Origin: Clostridium sp. 1001271B_151109_B4
GTDB lineage: Bacteria > Bacillota > Clostridia > Clostridiales > Clostridiaceae
Reading direction: 5' to 3'
Assembly: GCF_015670405.1 (NCBI RefSeq)
Contig: NZ_JADPBQ010000022.1
Coordinates: 1-44,335, forward strand
Length of the DNA: 44,335 bases
Position 1 is the stretch's first letter. Each line of letters begins with the position of its first letter. Made by a program: the position numbers and the translations under genes. Of the stretch, positions 16,150 through 25,323 are shown in pieces. The notes beneath the pieces were generated by a model, which was not told the origin of the DNA, searched no databases, and saw only the letters and a program-made list of their open reading frames with translations.

Positions 16150-16991
16150 TAATTTTCAACCTCCTTCTTTCTAGTTATACTTAATTGAAGTAACATTATT
16201 ACTGCTACAATTAAGAAGAAGATTACTGCTTTAGCTTGACCAACACCTTCCCATCCTACTCTTCCATAGAATGTCTTATAAATATCTAATGCAAGCATTG
16301 CTGTTTTATTACCTGGTGCACCATCAGTCAATGCTAAGTTTTGGTCAAACAATTTAAATGCATTTGACATTGTTAAGAAAAGACAAATAGTAATTGATGG
16401 CATAACTAGCGGTATAGTTATCTTTCTTAATGTCATCCATTTAGAAGCACCATCAATTTTAGCACTTTCCATAAGTTCACCTGGTATGTTTTGTATACCT
16501 GCAATATATATTATCATCATGTATCCTATTTGTTGCCAATTTAGTAAGATAACTAATCCCCAAAATCCATACTTAGGATCCATGGTTAAATTTACACCAA
16601 AATAATTTAATATTCCATTAATAATAATTAACCATATATAACCTAAAACTATACCACCTATAAGATTAGGCATAAAGAAAACAGTTCTAAATATATTAGT
16701 TCCTTTTAATTTTCTAGTTAAAAGATATGCAAGTGCAAAAGCACATACATTTACAGTTATAACTGATACAACAACAAATTTAGTTGTAAAAATTAATGCA
16801 TTCATAAATTCTGGTGTAGAAAATACTTTTTTATAGTTATCTAATCCTACAAATGTTGCATTAGTAACAGTAGTAAATTTAGTAAATGATAAGTAAATCC
16901 CCATTATAAATGGAACTAAAAAAGCTATACCAAAAGCTACTAATGTAGGTAATGCGAATAACCAGAAATACTTCTTTAACCCTTTTTGCAT
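16149..16991 (-). CDS. Carbohydrate ABC transporter permease (MalF/UgpA type)
   Basis: A 280-residue permease with six membrane segments and the EAA-type loop (ELMESAKIDGASKWMTLRKITIPLVMP). It should form the heterodimeric channel with the downstream MalG-type protein. It is preceded by a hairpin (17043-17069) that separates it from the binding-protein gene. The start ATG has GGGGGATGAG upstream. Confidence 0.9.
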   Translation of the reverse strand: MQKGLKKYFWLFALPTLVAFGIAFLVPFIMGIYLSFTKFTTVTNATFVGLDNYKKVFSTPEFMNALIFTTKFVVVSVITVNVCAFALAYLLTRKLKGTNIFRTVFFMPNLIGGIVLGYIWLIIINGILNYFGVNLTMDPKYGFWGLVILLNWQQIGYMMIIYIAGIQNIPGELMESAKIDGASKWMTLRKITIPLVMPSITICLFLTMSNAFKLFDQNLALTDGAPGNKTAMLALDIYKTFYGRVGWEGVGQAKAVIFFLIVAVIMLLQLSITRKKEVEN

Positions 16992-17042
16992 AGTCTCATC
17001 CCCCTTTAATTTTTGTACTTAATATCCTATTACTCTTTAATA

Positions 17043-17069
17043 AAGGCAGCACATATTATATGCTGCCTT
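17043..17069 (-). terminator. Intercistronic hairpin between binding protein and permeases
   Basis: A 9-bp GC-containing stem (17043-17051 and 17061-17069, 9-base loop) starts 10 bases past the binding-protein stop, with only a weak T-rich tail. In sugar ABC operons such hairpins commonly stabilise or partly terminate the transcript, so that the binding protein is made in excess. Confidence 0.6.
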
Positions 17070-17078
17070 ATTTAAAAA

Positions 17079-18461
17079 TTACTGAGCTTTTTCAGCTTTC
17101 CAAGAATCCTTAACGGTATTAACTACATAATCCCAATCTTGAGTACCTTGTACATATTCTAATAAAGCACCTGCAAATGTATCTTTAAAGTTTTGGCTTG
17201 GGAATGCTTGGAATATCCAAGGAACAGTATTTAGAGTATCTTTACTCATCCAATTTAAAACTTCCTTAGATAATGGATCTGCTGGCTTTTCATCATCATC
17301 AAATGTATCAAATGGAGCTATAAATCCTAAATCTCCTGAAACATAAGCTTTTCCAGTATCACTTGTAAATAACCAATTTATAAAATCAATTGATGCTTGT
17401 TGCTTTTCTTCTGAAACTTGACTATTTATTGCTAAATAGTTTTCAGTACCAATACAAAGCCCTTGATTTTCTTCTCCATCAACACCAGTATATATAGGCA
17501 TAAACTTAATATTTTCTTCTTTAACTGTATTACCATCAATATCGCTAATTTGTGCCCAAGCCCAATTACCATTTTGAACCATAGCACAATCACCTAATGC
17601 AAATTCAGCCATTGCATCATCAACACTCTTATTACCTAATACACCTTTTTCTGAAACTGAGTTATTAGTATACAAGTCATATATATTTTTAAAGTTATTA
17701 TTATACTTAAAATCAATTTCCTTGGCATCTAATCCTGTTTGAAGAACATCTCCATTTTCCCCAGCATCATCTTTAAATTCATAATATAGTGGTAAATCAG
17801 CTAAATGAGTTTCCCATCTCCACGCATTACCTGATGCCATTGAAGTAGATGCAAACACACCTTGAATTCCTAATTCATCTTTATTTGCTTCCATATCTTC
17901 TACAACAGCCTTCAATTTATCAAAATTATTAATGTCATCTATAGATGTAACATCAGTTGCCTTATTTGATAAAGCAAAATACTTTTGCATTATTTCATCA
18001 TTATAAATGATTCCATATCCCTCAACGGCATAAGGAATACCATAAACACCATCACCATCTGTTACTGCTAAAGTTTTATCAAGTAAATGACTATATATTT
18101 CTGTATCTTTTAGATCTAAACAATAGTCTTTCCAAGATTGATATCCAACTGGTCCATTAATTTGGAATATTGTTGGAGCATCTTTCTTTGCAATTTCAGA
18201 TTTTAACGTTTGTTCATAAGTACCACTAGCTGCAGTTTCAACTTTTACCTTTACTCCAGTTTCAGCTTCATAATCTTCAGCTATCTTTTTATATACATCT
18301 GCAATTTCTGGTTTGAAATTTAAGAAATAAATTTCCTCTCCTGCTGATTTAGAATCACTTGTAGCATCACCAGTACTGTCCCCCTTACTTCCACATCCTA
18401 CAAATGCACTTGCAACCAATGTTGTTGCAACAGCAATAGCTAATAGTTTTTTAATCTTCAT
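17079..18461 (-). CDS. Extracellular sugar-binding lipoprotein of an ABC importer
   Basis: A family-1 solute-binding protein (MalE/UgpB type) anchored to the outer face of the membrane. The first residues MKIKKLLAIAVATTLVASAF end in VGC, a lipoprotein cleavage site. The ATG at 18461 was chosen, giving 460 residues: the frame is open to another ATG at 18485, but a strong GGGGAGAGGG lies between the two and at the right distance from 18461, and the signal peptide begins there. It delivers substrate to the two permeases downstream. No ATPase is encoded in the operon, so an MsmK/MalK-like ATPase elsewhere must be used. Substrate unknown. Confidence 0.9.
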   Translation of the reverse strand: MKIKKLLAIAVATTLVASAFVGCGSKGDSTGDATSDSKSAGEEIYFLNFKPEIADVYKKIAEDYEAETGVKVKVETAASGTYEQTLKSEIAKKDAPTIFQINGPVGYQSWKDYCLDLKDTEIYSHLLDKTLAVTDGDGVYGIPYAVEGYGIIYNDEIMQKYFALSNKATDVTSIDDINNFDKLKAVVEDMEANKDELGIQGVFASTSMASGNAWRWETHLADLPLYYEFKDDAGENGDVLQTGLDAKEIDFKYNNNFKNIYDLYTNNSVSEKGVLGNKSVDDAMAEFALGDCAMVQNGNWAWAQISDIDGNTVKEENIKFMPIYTGVDGEENQGLCIGTENYLAINSQVSEEKQQASIDFINWLFTSDTGKAYVSGDLGFIAPFDTFDDDEKPADPLSKEVLNWMSKDTLNTVPWIFQAFPSQNFKDTFAGALLEYVQGTQDWDYVVNTVKDSWKAEKAQ

Positions 18462-18574
18462 AAACTTCCCTCTCCCCTTAAACATACTTTATATATAAAT
18501 GACCTACAGATTTACTGTAAATCTTTACATAGCATTTTAAAAAATATATTCTGATTTGAAATTGGAATGGTTGC

Positions 18575-18589
18575 TGGTACCGTTTCCTA
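18575..18589 (-). promoter_or_regulatory. cre-like catabolite control site
   Basis: On the minus strand TAGGAAACGGTACCA fits the CcpA consensus WTGNAANCGNWNNCW with one mismatch (position 2). It lies about 115 bases before the binding-protein start, consistent with carbon catabolite repression of the sugar importer. The rest of the gap 18462-18869 is AT-rich with no gene seen, apart from the terminator at 18824-18868. Confidence 0.5.
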
Positions 18590-18823
18590 TTTGTAATAAA
18601 AAAATTTCTTTAAAAGTTTTTTATTACTTTAAATCATCTTATATTTTTATTCTACTGCAAATTTTTGTTTAATTCAATTCATTTTTCCTTTTTTTACTTT
18701 TTTTATTAATCCACTCTTTTTTCATGTAACTAATTTGAATTATTAATAAATAATTTTCCAAATTTTAACTGTTTCGTATTTATTTTAACATTTACATGGT
18801 TGTTTGTTTTGTAAATTTTCATA

Positions 18824-18868
18824 AATAAAGAGTAATTTTAATTTAAACTTTAAAACTACTCTTTATTT
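18824..18868. terminator. Terminator of the btuFCD-cbiP unit
   Basis: Inverted repeat of about 18 bp with one mismatch (18824-18841 and 18850-18868), immediately past the cbiP stop. Its A/T-rich flanks allow action in both directions. Confidence 0.7.
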
Positions 18869-18869
18869 A

Positions 18870-20345
18870 TTATCTATTAAATATTCTATTTAAATTTATA
18901 TTTTCCTCAAAAAGTTTTGCTAATTCATCATATTGATTTAATTTATACTTTTTATAATCAATTAACTCTTTATCTAGAATATTAATGCCTTTATTTACTG
19001 TTAGTGAGTTTATAAATGTTCTAAGGAAAATTCCTTCATCAAAAATTCCATGCAAGTAGGTGCCAAAAACATTTTCTTTAAATAGACCTAATATATCCCC
19101 ATCTTTATTTTCAATAAACACTTCGCTTTTTTCTTTAACATTACTAACTCCATTATGTATTTCATAACCTGATACAGTTATTCCAACACATTCTGATAAT
19201 GAATTACAAATGTTTTTTATATATCCAGTAGTTTGCTTAGTTGTTTTTTCTTTATTAAAAATAGTATCAACGCTTAAAAAACCAAAACCTTTCTCAGCTG
19301 TAATCTCTCCCTCTACACCTTCACTATCTATGATATTTTCTCCTAACATTTGATACCCTCCACAAATGCCCAATATCATTGTTCCCTTGTTTTTAAGTTC
19401 AATAATTTTATTAAAAATCCCATTTTTCTTAATTACTTTTAAATCATTAATCGTATTTTTACTTCCTGGAATAATTACTAAATCTGGATCATTAATATCA
19501 TTTATATTTTCTACATATCTGACACTAACACCATCTAAGATTTCTAAACTATTAAAATCAGTAAAATTAGACATATGTGGTAACCTTATAACTACTATAT
19601 CTAAGTCTTCTATTTTATTATTTCTTATTCTTTCAGTAACACTATCTTCATCTTCAATATCTAATTTAAAATAAGGTAATACTCCTAATACAGGTATATT
19701 AATTATTTCTTCTAACTGCCTCATTGCATCTTTAAAATAATCAACATTTCCCCTAAATTTATTAATAATAACACCCTTAACTCTTTTTCTTTCACTTTCT
19801 TCAAGTAACATTAAGGTTCCAACTACAGAAGCAAATACTCCACCTCTATCAATATCTGCTACTAAAATCACATCTGAATCAGATGCTTTTGCCATAGACA
19901 TATTAGCTATATCTGTTTCTCTTAGATTTATTTCAGCACAGCTTCCAGAGCCCTCTAATATCATAACCTCATAATCTCTTGAGAAATTTTCAAAAGTCTC
20001 TTTTACTATTTTCTTCAACTCTTTATTTAATTCCTTATATTTATAAGAATCCATCATAGAATGAACTTTACCATTTACAATTACTTGGGTTTTATTATTT
20101 CCACTTGGCTTTAATAAAACGGGGTTCATATAAGCCATAGGTTTTAACCCACAAGCCTCTGCTTGTACAACCTGTGCCCTCCCCATTTCTAAGCCATCCT
20201 CAGTTACATATGAGTTCAAGGATATATTTAATGCTTTAAATGGAGCTACTTTAAAACCTTTATTTTTATAATATCTACATAAAGCTGTTGCTACTGTACT
20301 TTTTCCTACACCAGAAGCTGTTCCTAAAACCATTATCTTATTCAT
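18870..20345 (-). CDS. cbiP: Cobyric acid synthase (CobQ/CbiP)
   Basis: This 491-residue enzyme uses glutamine and ATP to amidate adenosylcobyrinic acid a,c-diamide at four positions, giving adenosylcobyric acid. The N-terminal ATPase domain has [10 protein letters not shown] (8-17) and [11 protein letters not shown]; the C-terminal class-I glutaminase domain has Cys328 in LGICGGYQ and a His in GTYLHGIF near 436. Length is normal. It overlaps the upstream DUF71 gene by eight bases. Being in the riboswitch-controlled uptake unit rather than with ring-synthesis genes suggests it finishes imported, incompletely amidated corrinoids, or serves a pathway whose other genes lie elsewhere. Confidence 0.95.
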   Translation of the reverse strand: MNKIMVLGTASGVGKSTVATALCRYYKNKGFKVAPFKALNISLNSYVTEDGLEMGRAQVVQAEACGLKPMAYMNPVLLKPSGNNKTQVIVNGKVHSMMDSYKYKELNKELKKIVKETFENFSRDYEVMILEGSGSCAEINLRETDIANMSMAKASDSDVILVADIDRGGVFASVVGTLMLLEESERKRVKGVIINKFRGNVDYFKDAMRQLEEIINIPVLGVLPYFKLDIEDEDSVTERIRNNKIEDLDIVVIRLPHMSNFTDFNSLEILDGVSVRYVENINDINDPDLVIIPGSKNTINDLKVIKKNGIFNKIIELKNKGTMILGICGGYQMLGENIIDSEGVEGEITAEKGFGFLSVDTIFNKEKTTKQTTGYIKNICNSLSECVGITVSGYEIHNGVSNVKEKSEVFIENKDGDILGLFKENVFGTYLHGIFDEGIFLRTFINSLTVNKGINILDKELIDYKKYKLNQYDELAKLFEENINLNRIFNR

Positions 20346-21000
20346 TTTTACTTTCCTTTACATCTAAAAAACCATGTGTTTCATTTTTTATAATATTAGA
20401 ATGTTCAAATTTTATTGGATACTTAAATATAGGACCATCATATACAAAAGTATGATATTCTCCATTTTCTCCACAAGCATCAGAGCCTGTTTCTTTTATA
20501 TCTTTAACTACTTCTTTTGTTAAAACTTTACCCAGAAAATCTTCCCCCATACATTTAAGCTTTACATTTTTTATAACTGTTTTAAATCCATTGTCTATAA
20601 ATTCATATACTAATTCTTCTCTATTTTCTTGCCATAGTGGAAAAATTGCTTCTATCCCAGCTTCATCACATCTTGCAGTACACCATTCTCTATGTAGTTC
20701 TAAATCTATATCCCCAAAAACACAAGAATCTATTTTAAACTTCTCCTTAGCTTTCAATAATTCTTCAGTAAATTTAATTTCGTAATCATCACCTTTTGTT
20801 TCTGCTAATATTAACGGTATATTTAATGATTTAGCAACATCCTCTATTAACTCTCTAGGGACTCCATGAAACCAGGACCTATCCTCATCCTTTTTAACAG
20901 TTACAAGTAATCCTGCTGGAATATTTCCTCCCTTTATCATTCTATACAATGCTAAAGTACTATCCTTTCCACAACTATATGACATCACAAACTTTTTCAT
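20338..21000 (-). CDS. DUF71/COG2102 PP-loop ATP pyrophosphatase, B12-linked type
   Basis: A 220-residue protein with the PP-loop SCGKDST (9-15) and the family motifs [17 protein letters not shown] and [16 protein letters not shown]. The eukaryotic and archaeal members are diphthine-ammonia ligases, but bacteria lack diphthamide. Comparative genomics has earlier proposed a B12-salvage role for a bacterial subgroup; this gene, lodged between btuD and cbiP with overlaps on both sides and under a cobalamin riboswitch, fits that subgroup. Likely chemistry is ATP-dependent formation or remodelling of an amide on a corrinoid. The exact substrate is unknown. Confidence 0.85.
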   Translation of the reverse strand: MKKFVMSYSCGKDSTLALYRMIKGGNIPAGLLVTVKKDEDRSWFHGVPRELIEDVAKSLNIPLILAETKGDDYEIKFTEELLKAKEKFKIDSCVFGDIDLELHREWCTARCDEAGIEAIFPLWQENREELVYEFIDNGFKTVIKNVKLKCMGEDFLGKVLTKEVVKDIKETGSDACGENGEYHTFVYDGPIFKYPIKFEHSNIIKNETHGFLDVKESKNE

Positions 21001-21003
21001 ATA

Positions 21004-21759
21004 CTACCTCCACTTTTTTAAAACCTCAAGCATAAACCCTTTTACATCAATTCCATAAACTTTTTTCAGATTTTCTTCAGTTAATACCTCTTTAGGATTT
21101 CCTGAACTTATAATTTCTCCATCATTCATCATTACTACTTTTTCACCAAATGCTTGAACTAAATTTAAATCATGTAATACCGCAACAATAATTTTATTAT
21201 TTTTCTTAGTCCATTTGTTTAAATAATCTAATATTTCTATTTGGCATTTTAAATCTAAATGATTTGTAGGTTCATCTAAAAGAATTATATCTGGATCTTG
21301 CGCAAAAGCCCTAGCTAAATATACTCTTTGAAGTTGTCCTCCTGATAATTCACTTATAAGTTTATCCTTAATATCAATTAAACCTACATTTTCGATACTT
21401 TTTAGAATTATTTCCTCATCCTCTTTATTTATCTTTGAAAATACTCCTTTTAAATGAGCATATCTCCCTAAAGATACTGTTTCATAAACTGTATATGGAA
21501 AGTATATGTTACTAGCTTGTGACATTAATGCAACGTTTTTTGCTAAATCTTTTCTATTTAATTTACTTATTTCTTTAGAATCTAATGTTATATTTCCTTT
21601 ATACTCTAATAAATTTGCTATTGACTTTAAAAGTGTACTTTTCCCACAACCATTAGGTCCAACTATGCAAAGACTTTTTCCTCTCTCAACACTAAAACTT
21701 ACCCCTTTAACAATTTCTTTATTATCATATCCACATCTAACTTTATTAACTTCTAGCAT
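21004..21759 (-). CDS. btuD: Corrinoid ABC transporter ATPase (BtuD type)
   Basis: A 251-residue ATPase with Walker A GPNGCGKST (34-42), Q-loop near SQASNIYFP, signature LSGGQLQR near 138-145, Walker B IILLDEPTNH near 158-167, and the H-loop VLHDLNL. It belongs to the FepC/BtuD group. With the permease and binding protein upstream and the cobalamin riboswitch, cobalamin or cobinamide import is the most likely role. Confidence 0.92.
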   Translation of the reverse strand: MLEVNKVRCGYDNKEIVKGVSFSVERGKSLCIVGPNGCGKSTLLKSIANLLEYKGNITLDSKEISKLNRKDLAKNVALMSQASNIYFPYTVYETVSLGRYAHLKGVFSKINKEDEEIILKSIENVGLIDIKDKLISELSGGQLQRVYLARAFAQDPDIILLDEPTNHLDLKCQIEILDYLNKWTKKNNKIIVAVLHDLNLVQAFGEKVVMMNDGEIISSGNPKEVLTEENLKKVYGIDVKGFMLEVLKKWR

Positions 21760-21770
21760 TAAAATACCAC

Positions 21771-22802
21771 CTACTTTGACTTTTTAAAATATATATAAGC
21801 AAAAAATGGTCCACCAATTAATGCTGTTATTGCGCCAACTGGTAATTCTGATGGAACTACAATAGTTCTTGCTACTAAATCTGTCATTATCATCATACAT
21901 CCACCAAAAACAACAGACATCGGTATAACGTAAGCATGTTTTGATCCGAATATTTTCCTAACAACATGTGGAGCAATTAAATCTATAAAGCCTATGGTTC
22001 CACTAAGTGCAACCGCACTCCCTGTAAGCAATGCAACAAATAAAAACAACCTTCTTTTAACCTTATTTGTATCTACTCCTATTGTTTTTGCTGCTTCTTC
22101 TCCAAATGTTAACACATCCATTTCTTTAAAATAAAAAGATACACCTAAAATCCCACTAGCAAAAAATGGTGCACATGCTTTAACATAACTCCATCCTCTC
22201 ATAGAAAATGACCCCATAGACCACATAGTTATGCTTTGCATTTTATCTGATGCTAAAGCTGAAATAGTAGTTAATGCTGCACTAAAAAATAGGGATAATA
22301 CCATACCTGCAAGTATTATTGTTGTGTTAGACATTCCCTTATCTACTTTTTCTGAAAACTTTAGTACTATTATCATAGTAATTAAACTACAAGCAAACCC
22401 TACTACTGGCATAGTTAATCTTCCCAAAAACGGAATTGATATTCCTGTTACTATTATAATACCTACACCTAATGAAGCACCTGATGATAATCCTAAAGTA
22501 TATGGTGATGCTAATTGATTTTTTAAAACTGATTGTACTATTGCACCACTAGCAGCAAGGGACCCACCAACCATAAATGCAAGTAAAACTCTTGGTAATC
22601 TTAAATTCCATATTATAGATACTTGCTTAGGTTCAATTCCATCAAACAAAGGGACACTAAAAATCTTATTAGCTACTATAGAAAAAGTATCCAATATGCT
22701 AATATTGGAACTTCCTAAGGAAGTTCCAATACATATAGCTAATAATACCAATGGAATTGATAAAATTAATAATATTTTATTTTTATAGGTCTTTATATTC
22801 AT
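21771..22802 (-). CDS. btuC: Corrinoid ABC transporter permease (BtuC type)
   Basis: A 343-residue FecCD-family permease with about nine or ten membrane segments. Conserved marks are WNLRLPRVLLAFMVGGSLAASG, YTLGLSSGASLG, FIDLIAPHVVRKIFG and the C-terminal ELPVGAITALIGGPFF. It should form the homodimeric membrane channel. Its start lies 20 bases inside the end of the binding-protein gene, so translation is coupled. Iron-siderophore transporters share this fold; B12 specificity rests on the riboswitch. Confidence 0.92.
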   Translation of the reverse strand: MNIKTYKNKILLILSIPLVLLAICIGTSLGSSNISILDTFSIVANKIFSVPLFDGIEPKQVSIIWNLRLPRVLLAFMVGGSLAASGAIVQSVLKNQLASPYTLGLSSGASLGVGIIIVTGISIPFLGRLTMPVVGFACSLITMIIVLKFSEKVDKGMSNTTIILAGMVLSLFFSAALTTISALASDKMQSITMWSMGSFSMRGWSYVKACAPFFASGILGVSFYFKEMDVLTFGEEAAKTIGVDTNKVKRRLFLFVALLTGSAVALSGTIGFIDLIAPHVVRKIFGSKHAYVIPMSVVFGGCMMIMTDLVARTIVVPSELPVGAITALIGGPFFAYIYFKKSK

Positions 22803-23712
22803 CTGGATAAATAGCTTTTGCTATTTCCTTTAATGCTTTTATAACATTTTGTGATGCTCTTGAAGATGAATTTTTATCTATTTGATATACATCTCCATTT
22901 TGCACAGCAGTTATTGTGTCCCAACCTTCTCTGCTTTTTACATCTTCCTCAGCAGTTAACCCTGCTTCATTAGTTCCAGGAGTATTTACTAAAATAACAT
23001 CTGGATTAGCATCTAAAACAGCTTCTGGTGTTACTGTTATCCATGAATTTTCTTCTCCAAAAATATTAGTAGCTCCTACTGTTTCTATTAGCTCATTTAA
23101 GAAAGTATCATGTCCAAATGTATTAAGCCCTGCTCCAGCTCCAATTTCAAAATAAACATTCTTTTTATCTGCTATAGTATCTCCAATTGATTTTATTTTA
23201 GAAACTTCGTCTTTCATAGAATCAACTATTTCTTTACTCTTTTTTTCTGTACCTGTTAAGCTTGCAATAAACTCTATATCACCATATATTCCATCAATGC
23301 TATAACTACTTGGAATATATACAACTGTAATACCAGCTTCTTTTATTAAGGCAAATGGATCTTCATCTCCAGATTTGTTATGCCCTGATGCTATAACTAT
23401 ATCTGGATTTAAAGAAATTATCGTTTCTGCATCTGGATTTCTAAAATCTATTTTAGGTAAATCTTCACTTATCCCTTCAACATCAGCCGAATATTTATCT
23501 ACAGCCACTAATTTATCTGCTAAACCTAATTCTACTAATATTTCAGTATTAGATGGTGCTGTAGAAATAATACTATTAATCTCACTAGGAACGTTAAACT
23601 CATTTCCTTCTCTATCTTTCATTGTTGTAGACTTGCTTGAACATCCTACAAATATCATCATAGCCATCATAAATGTAAGGGCTAATGATAAAACTTTTTT
23701 GATTTTTTTCAT
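22783..23712 (-). CDS. btuF: Corrinoid-binding lipoprotein (BtuF type)
   Basis: A 309-residue substrate-binding lipoprotein: MKKIKKVLSLALTFMM...IFVGC gives the signal peptide and lipobox. The body has the periplasmic-binding-protein class III pattern (STAPSNTEILVELGLADKLVAV, DAETIISLNPDIVIA, EAVLDANPDVILV). It is the first gene after the cobalamin riboswitch and its terminator, so expression should fall when cobalamin is abundant. AGGAGGAAT lies before the start. Confidence 0.92.
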   Translation of the reverse strand: MKKIKKVLSLALTFMMAMMIFVGCSSKSTTMKDREGNEFNVPSEINSIISTAPSNTEILVELGLADKLVAVDKYSADVEGISEDLPKIDFRNPDAETIISLNPDIVIASGHNKSGDEDPFALIKEAGITVVYIPSSYSIDGIYGDIEFIASLTGTEKKSKEIVDSMKDEVSKIKSIGDTIADKKNVYFEIGAGAGLNTFGHDTFLNELIETVGATNIFGEENSWITVTPEAVLDANPDVILVNTPGTNEAGLTAEEDVKSREGWDTITAVQNGDVYQIDKNSSSRASQNVIKALKEIAKAIYPDEYKDL

Positions 23713-23831
23713 TACTATTCCTCCTAAATGTATACTTTAGAGTGGTGTAATTTAGTTAGTAATATATTAGTTAGATTTTTCATATATATTTTTATATTAA
23801 CTCTAATCCAATTAATTTTTTCTAACTAAAA

Positions 23832-23858
23832 AGAGCGCTTTCATCTTGAGAGCGCTCT
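23832..23858 (-). terminator. Riboswitch-linked intrinsic terminator upstream of btuF
   Basis: Perfect 8-bp GC-rich stem (23832-23839 and 23851-23858) followed on the minus strand by a T-run. It lies 120 bases before btuF and about 190 bases after the B12 box, so it is a likely expression platform for the riboswitch. Confidence 0.8.
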
Positions 23859-24035
23859 AAAATACATAATAATTTTGATAACGTCTTAATACTTATTAAC
23901 AATAAATATTCATAAAATAAACTTAATATTAATAATTTATTAACTTTATTTTCTAATACTTAAAATCTAAAAACAAATCCATATTAATTCTATTATCTTT
24001 TATTCGTATCTATTATCTCACCCTCAGAAGATAAT

Positions 24036-24210
24036 ATTATCATCATAGTAGGCAGGTCTCCCGACTTAACTTCATTCTACTCTCCATACCTTCCCGTATT
24101 TTTATACAGTGGTAATACATGAATTTCGTCAGTTTTACGGTTACTGGGGTAGTTTAGGACTTTAACCTAATTCCCTATTAAGTTTAAAAAACACCTATTA
24201 CGCATTAAAA
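24036..24210 (-). promoter_or_regulatory. Cobalamin riboswitch
   Basis: Minus-strand RNA carries the B12 box AAGTCGGGAGACCTGCC (24067-24051) and, upstream of it, the GCCACTG-like core TACCACTGT (around 24105-24113) and paired segments of the aptamer. It precedes btuF and its terminator. Adenosylcobalamin binding should favour termination and repress btuFCD-DUF71-cbiP. The limits are approximate. The rest of the gap 23713-24237 holds the terminator at 23832-23858 and AT-rich DNA with no gene seen. Confidence 0.9.
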
Positions 24211-24237
24211 TTCATAATGATTATATCTTTATGTATT

Positions 24238-25311
24238 TTATTTGTCAAATAAAATCTGCCTTAATTCAGAAATCAATTTATTATTTTCTTCTCTTGTTCT
24301 TACTGCAACTCTATAAAAACTATTATTTAGCCCTATATAATTATCACAACTTCTAACTAGTATTTTTCTTTTAATTAATTCGCTTTTTAAATCTAAATTG
24401 GTTAATAATTTAAACATTATAAAATTAACACTTGGCTCAAATACATATAAACATTTTATTTCTTTTAAAGCACTATATAAGTATTCTTTCTCACCTTTTA
24501 TATATTCTATACTTTTTTTAATATAATCTTTTTCATTTAATCCCTTAGTTATACCTTCAGCTACCATAACATTTATACTCCAAGGCACAGTAACTTTATT
24601 TAATTGATTTATAGTTTCCTTATTTGTACATAATCCATATCCTATTCTAGCTCCTGGAATTGCAAAAAACTTAGTTAACGATTTTACAATTATTAGATTT
24701 TCATAATCAACTAATAATTTATTGCTTGAATATTCTTCATTTTCCTTAACAAAGTCTAAAAAAGACTCATCAATAACTACTGTTGTATTTGTAATCAATG
24801 CCTTATTTAATACTTTTCTTATAAATTCACCTCTAGTTAAAACTCCTGTTGGATTATTAGGATTACAAATAAAAACTATATCTATATTATTTTTTATATT
24901 ATCTATAAACTCCTTATCTAAATTAAAATTATTAGATTCCTTTAATTTATAATATTCTATCTCTCCATCAACACTTAAAATTGCTTCTTCATACTCTGAA
25001 AAAGTTGGTGCTGGTAACAATGCCTTTTTAGGCTTTAAAGCACGTACTATATTAAATATTACTTCTGCAGCACCATTTCCTAAAGTTATATTGCTTATAT
25101 TTATTCCTTCAAACTTTCCAATGGAATTCTTTAAATCAAAATAAGTTATATCTGGATATTTAACTACTTTATCAATTGCATCTATCATGGCCTTTTTAAT
25201 ATTTTCATTTGTGCCTAATGGGTTTATATTAGCTGAAAAATCCATAATTTCACTTGGATTTAATTTATATTTTCTTGCAATTTCTTCAGTATTTCCACCA
25301 TGAACAGCCAA
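24238..25311 (-). CDS. cobD: L-threonine-O-3-phosphate decarboxylase CobD
   Basis: A 357-residue PLP enzyme that makes (R)-1-amino-2-propanol O-2-phosphate, the linker of the cobalamin nucleotide loop. N-terminal MAVHGGN and FSANINPLG, then LGNGAAEVIF, CNPNNPTGV, DESFLDF, and the PLP-lysine region VKSLTKFFAIPGARIGYG are class-I aminotransferase-fold features in CobD form. It begins with TTG, supported by AAGGAGG seven bases upstream and by the conserved HGGN beginning. It follows cbiB by 12 bases; CbiB uses its product. The window holds no recognised L-threonine kinase (PduX/BluE) to make its substrate. Confidence 0.93.
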   Translation of the reverse strand: MAVHGGNTEEIARKYKLNPSEIMDFSANINPLGTNENIKKAMIDAIDKVVKYPDITYFDLKNSIGKFEGINISNITLGNGAAEVIFNIVRALKPKKALLPAPTFSEYEEAILSVDGEIEYYKLKESNNFNLDKEFIDNIKNNIDIVFICNPNNPTGVLTRGEFIRKVLNKALITNTTVVIDESFLDFVKENEEYSSNKLLVDYENLIIVKSLTKFFAIPGARIGYGLCTNKETINQLNKVTVPWSINVMVAEGITKGLNEKDYIKKSIEYIKGEKEYLYSALKEIKCLYVFEPSVNFIMFKLLTNLDLKSELIKRKILVRSCDNYIGLNNSFYRVAVRTREENNKLISELRQILFDK

Positions 25312-25323
25312 AACTATACCTCC

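Noticed and set aside
20338..21000. Diphthine-ammonia ligase as the function of the DUF71 gene
   Set aside because: Diphthamide occurs on archaeal and eukaryotic EF2; the bacterial gene is in a B12 operon, so the name is not adopted.
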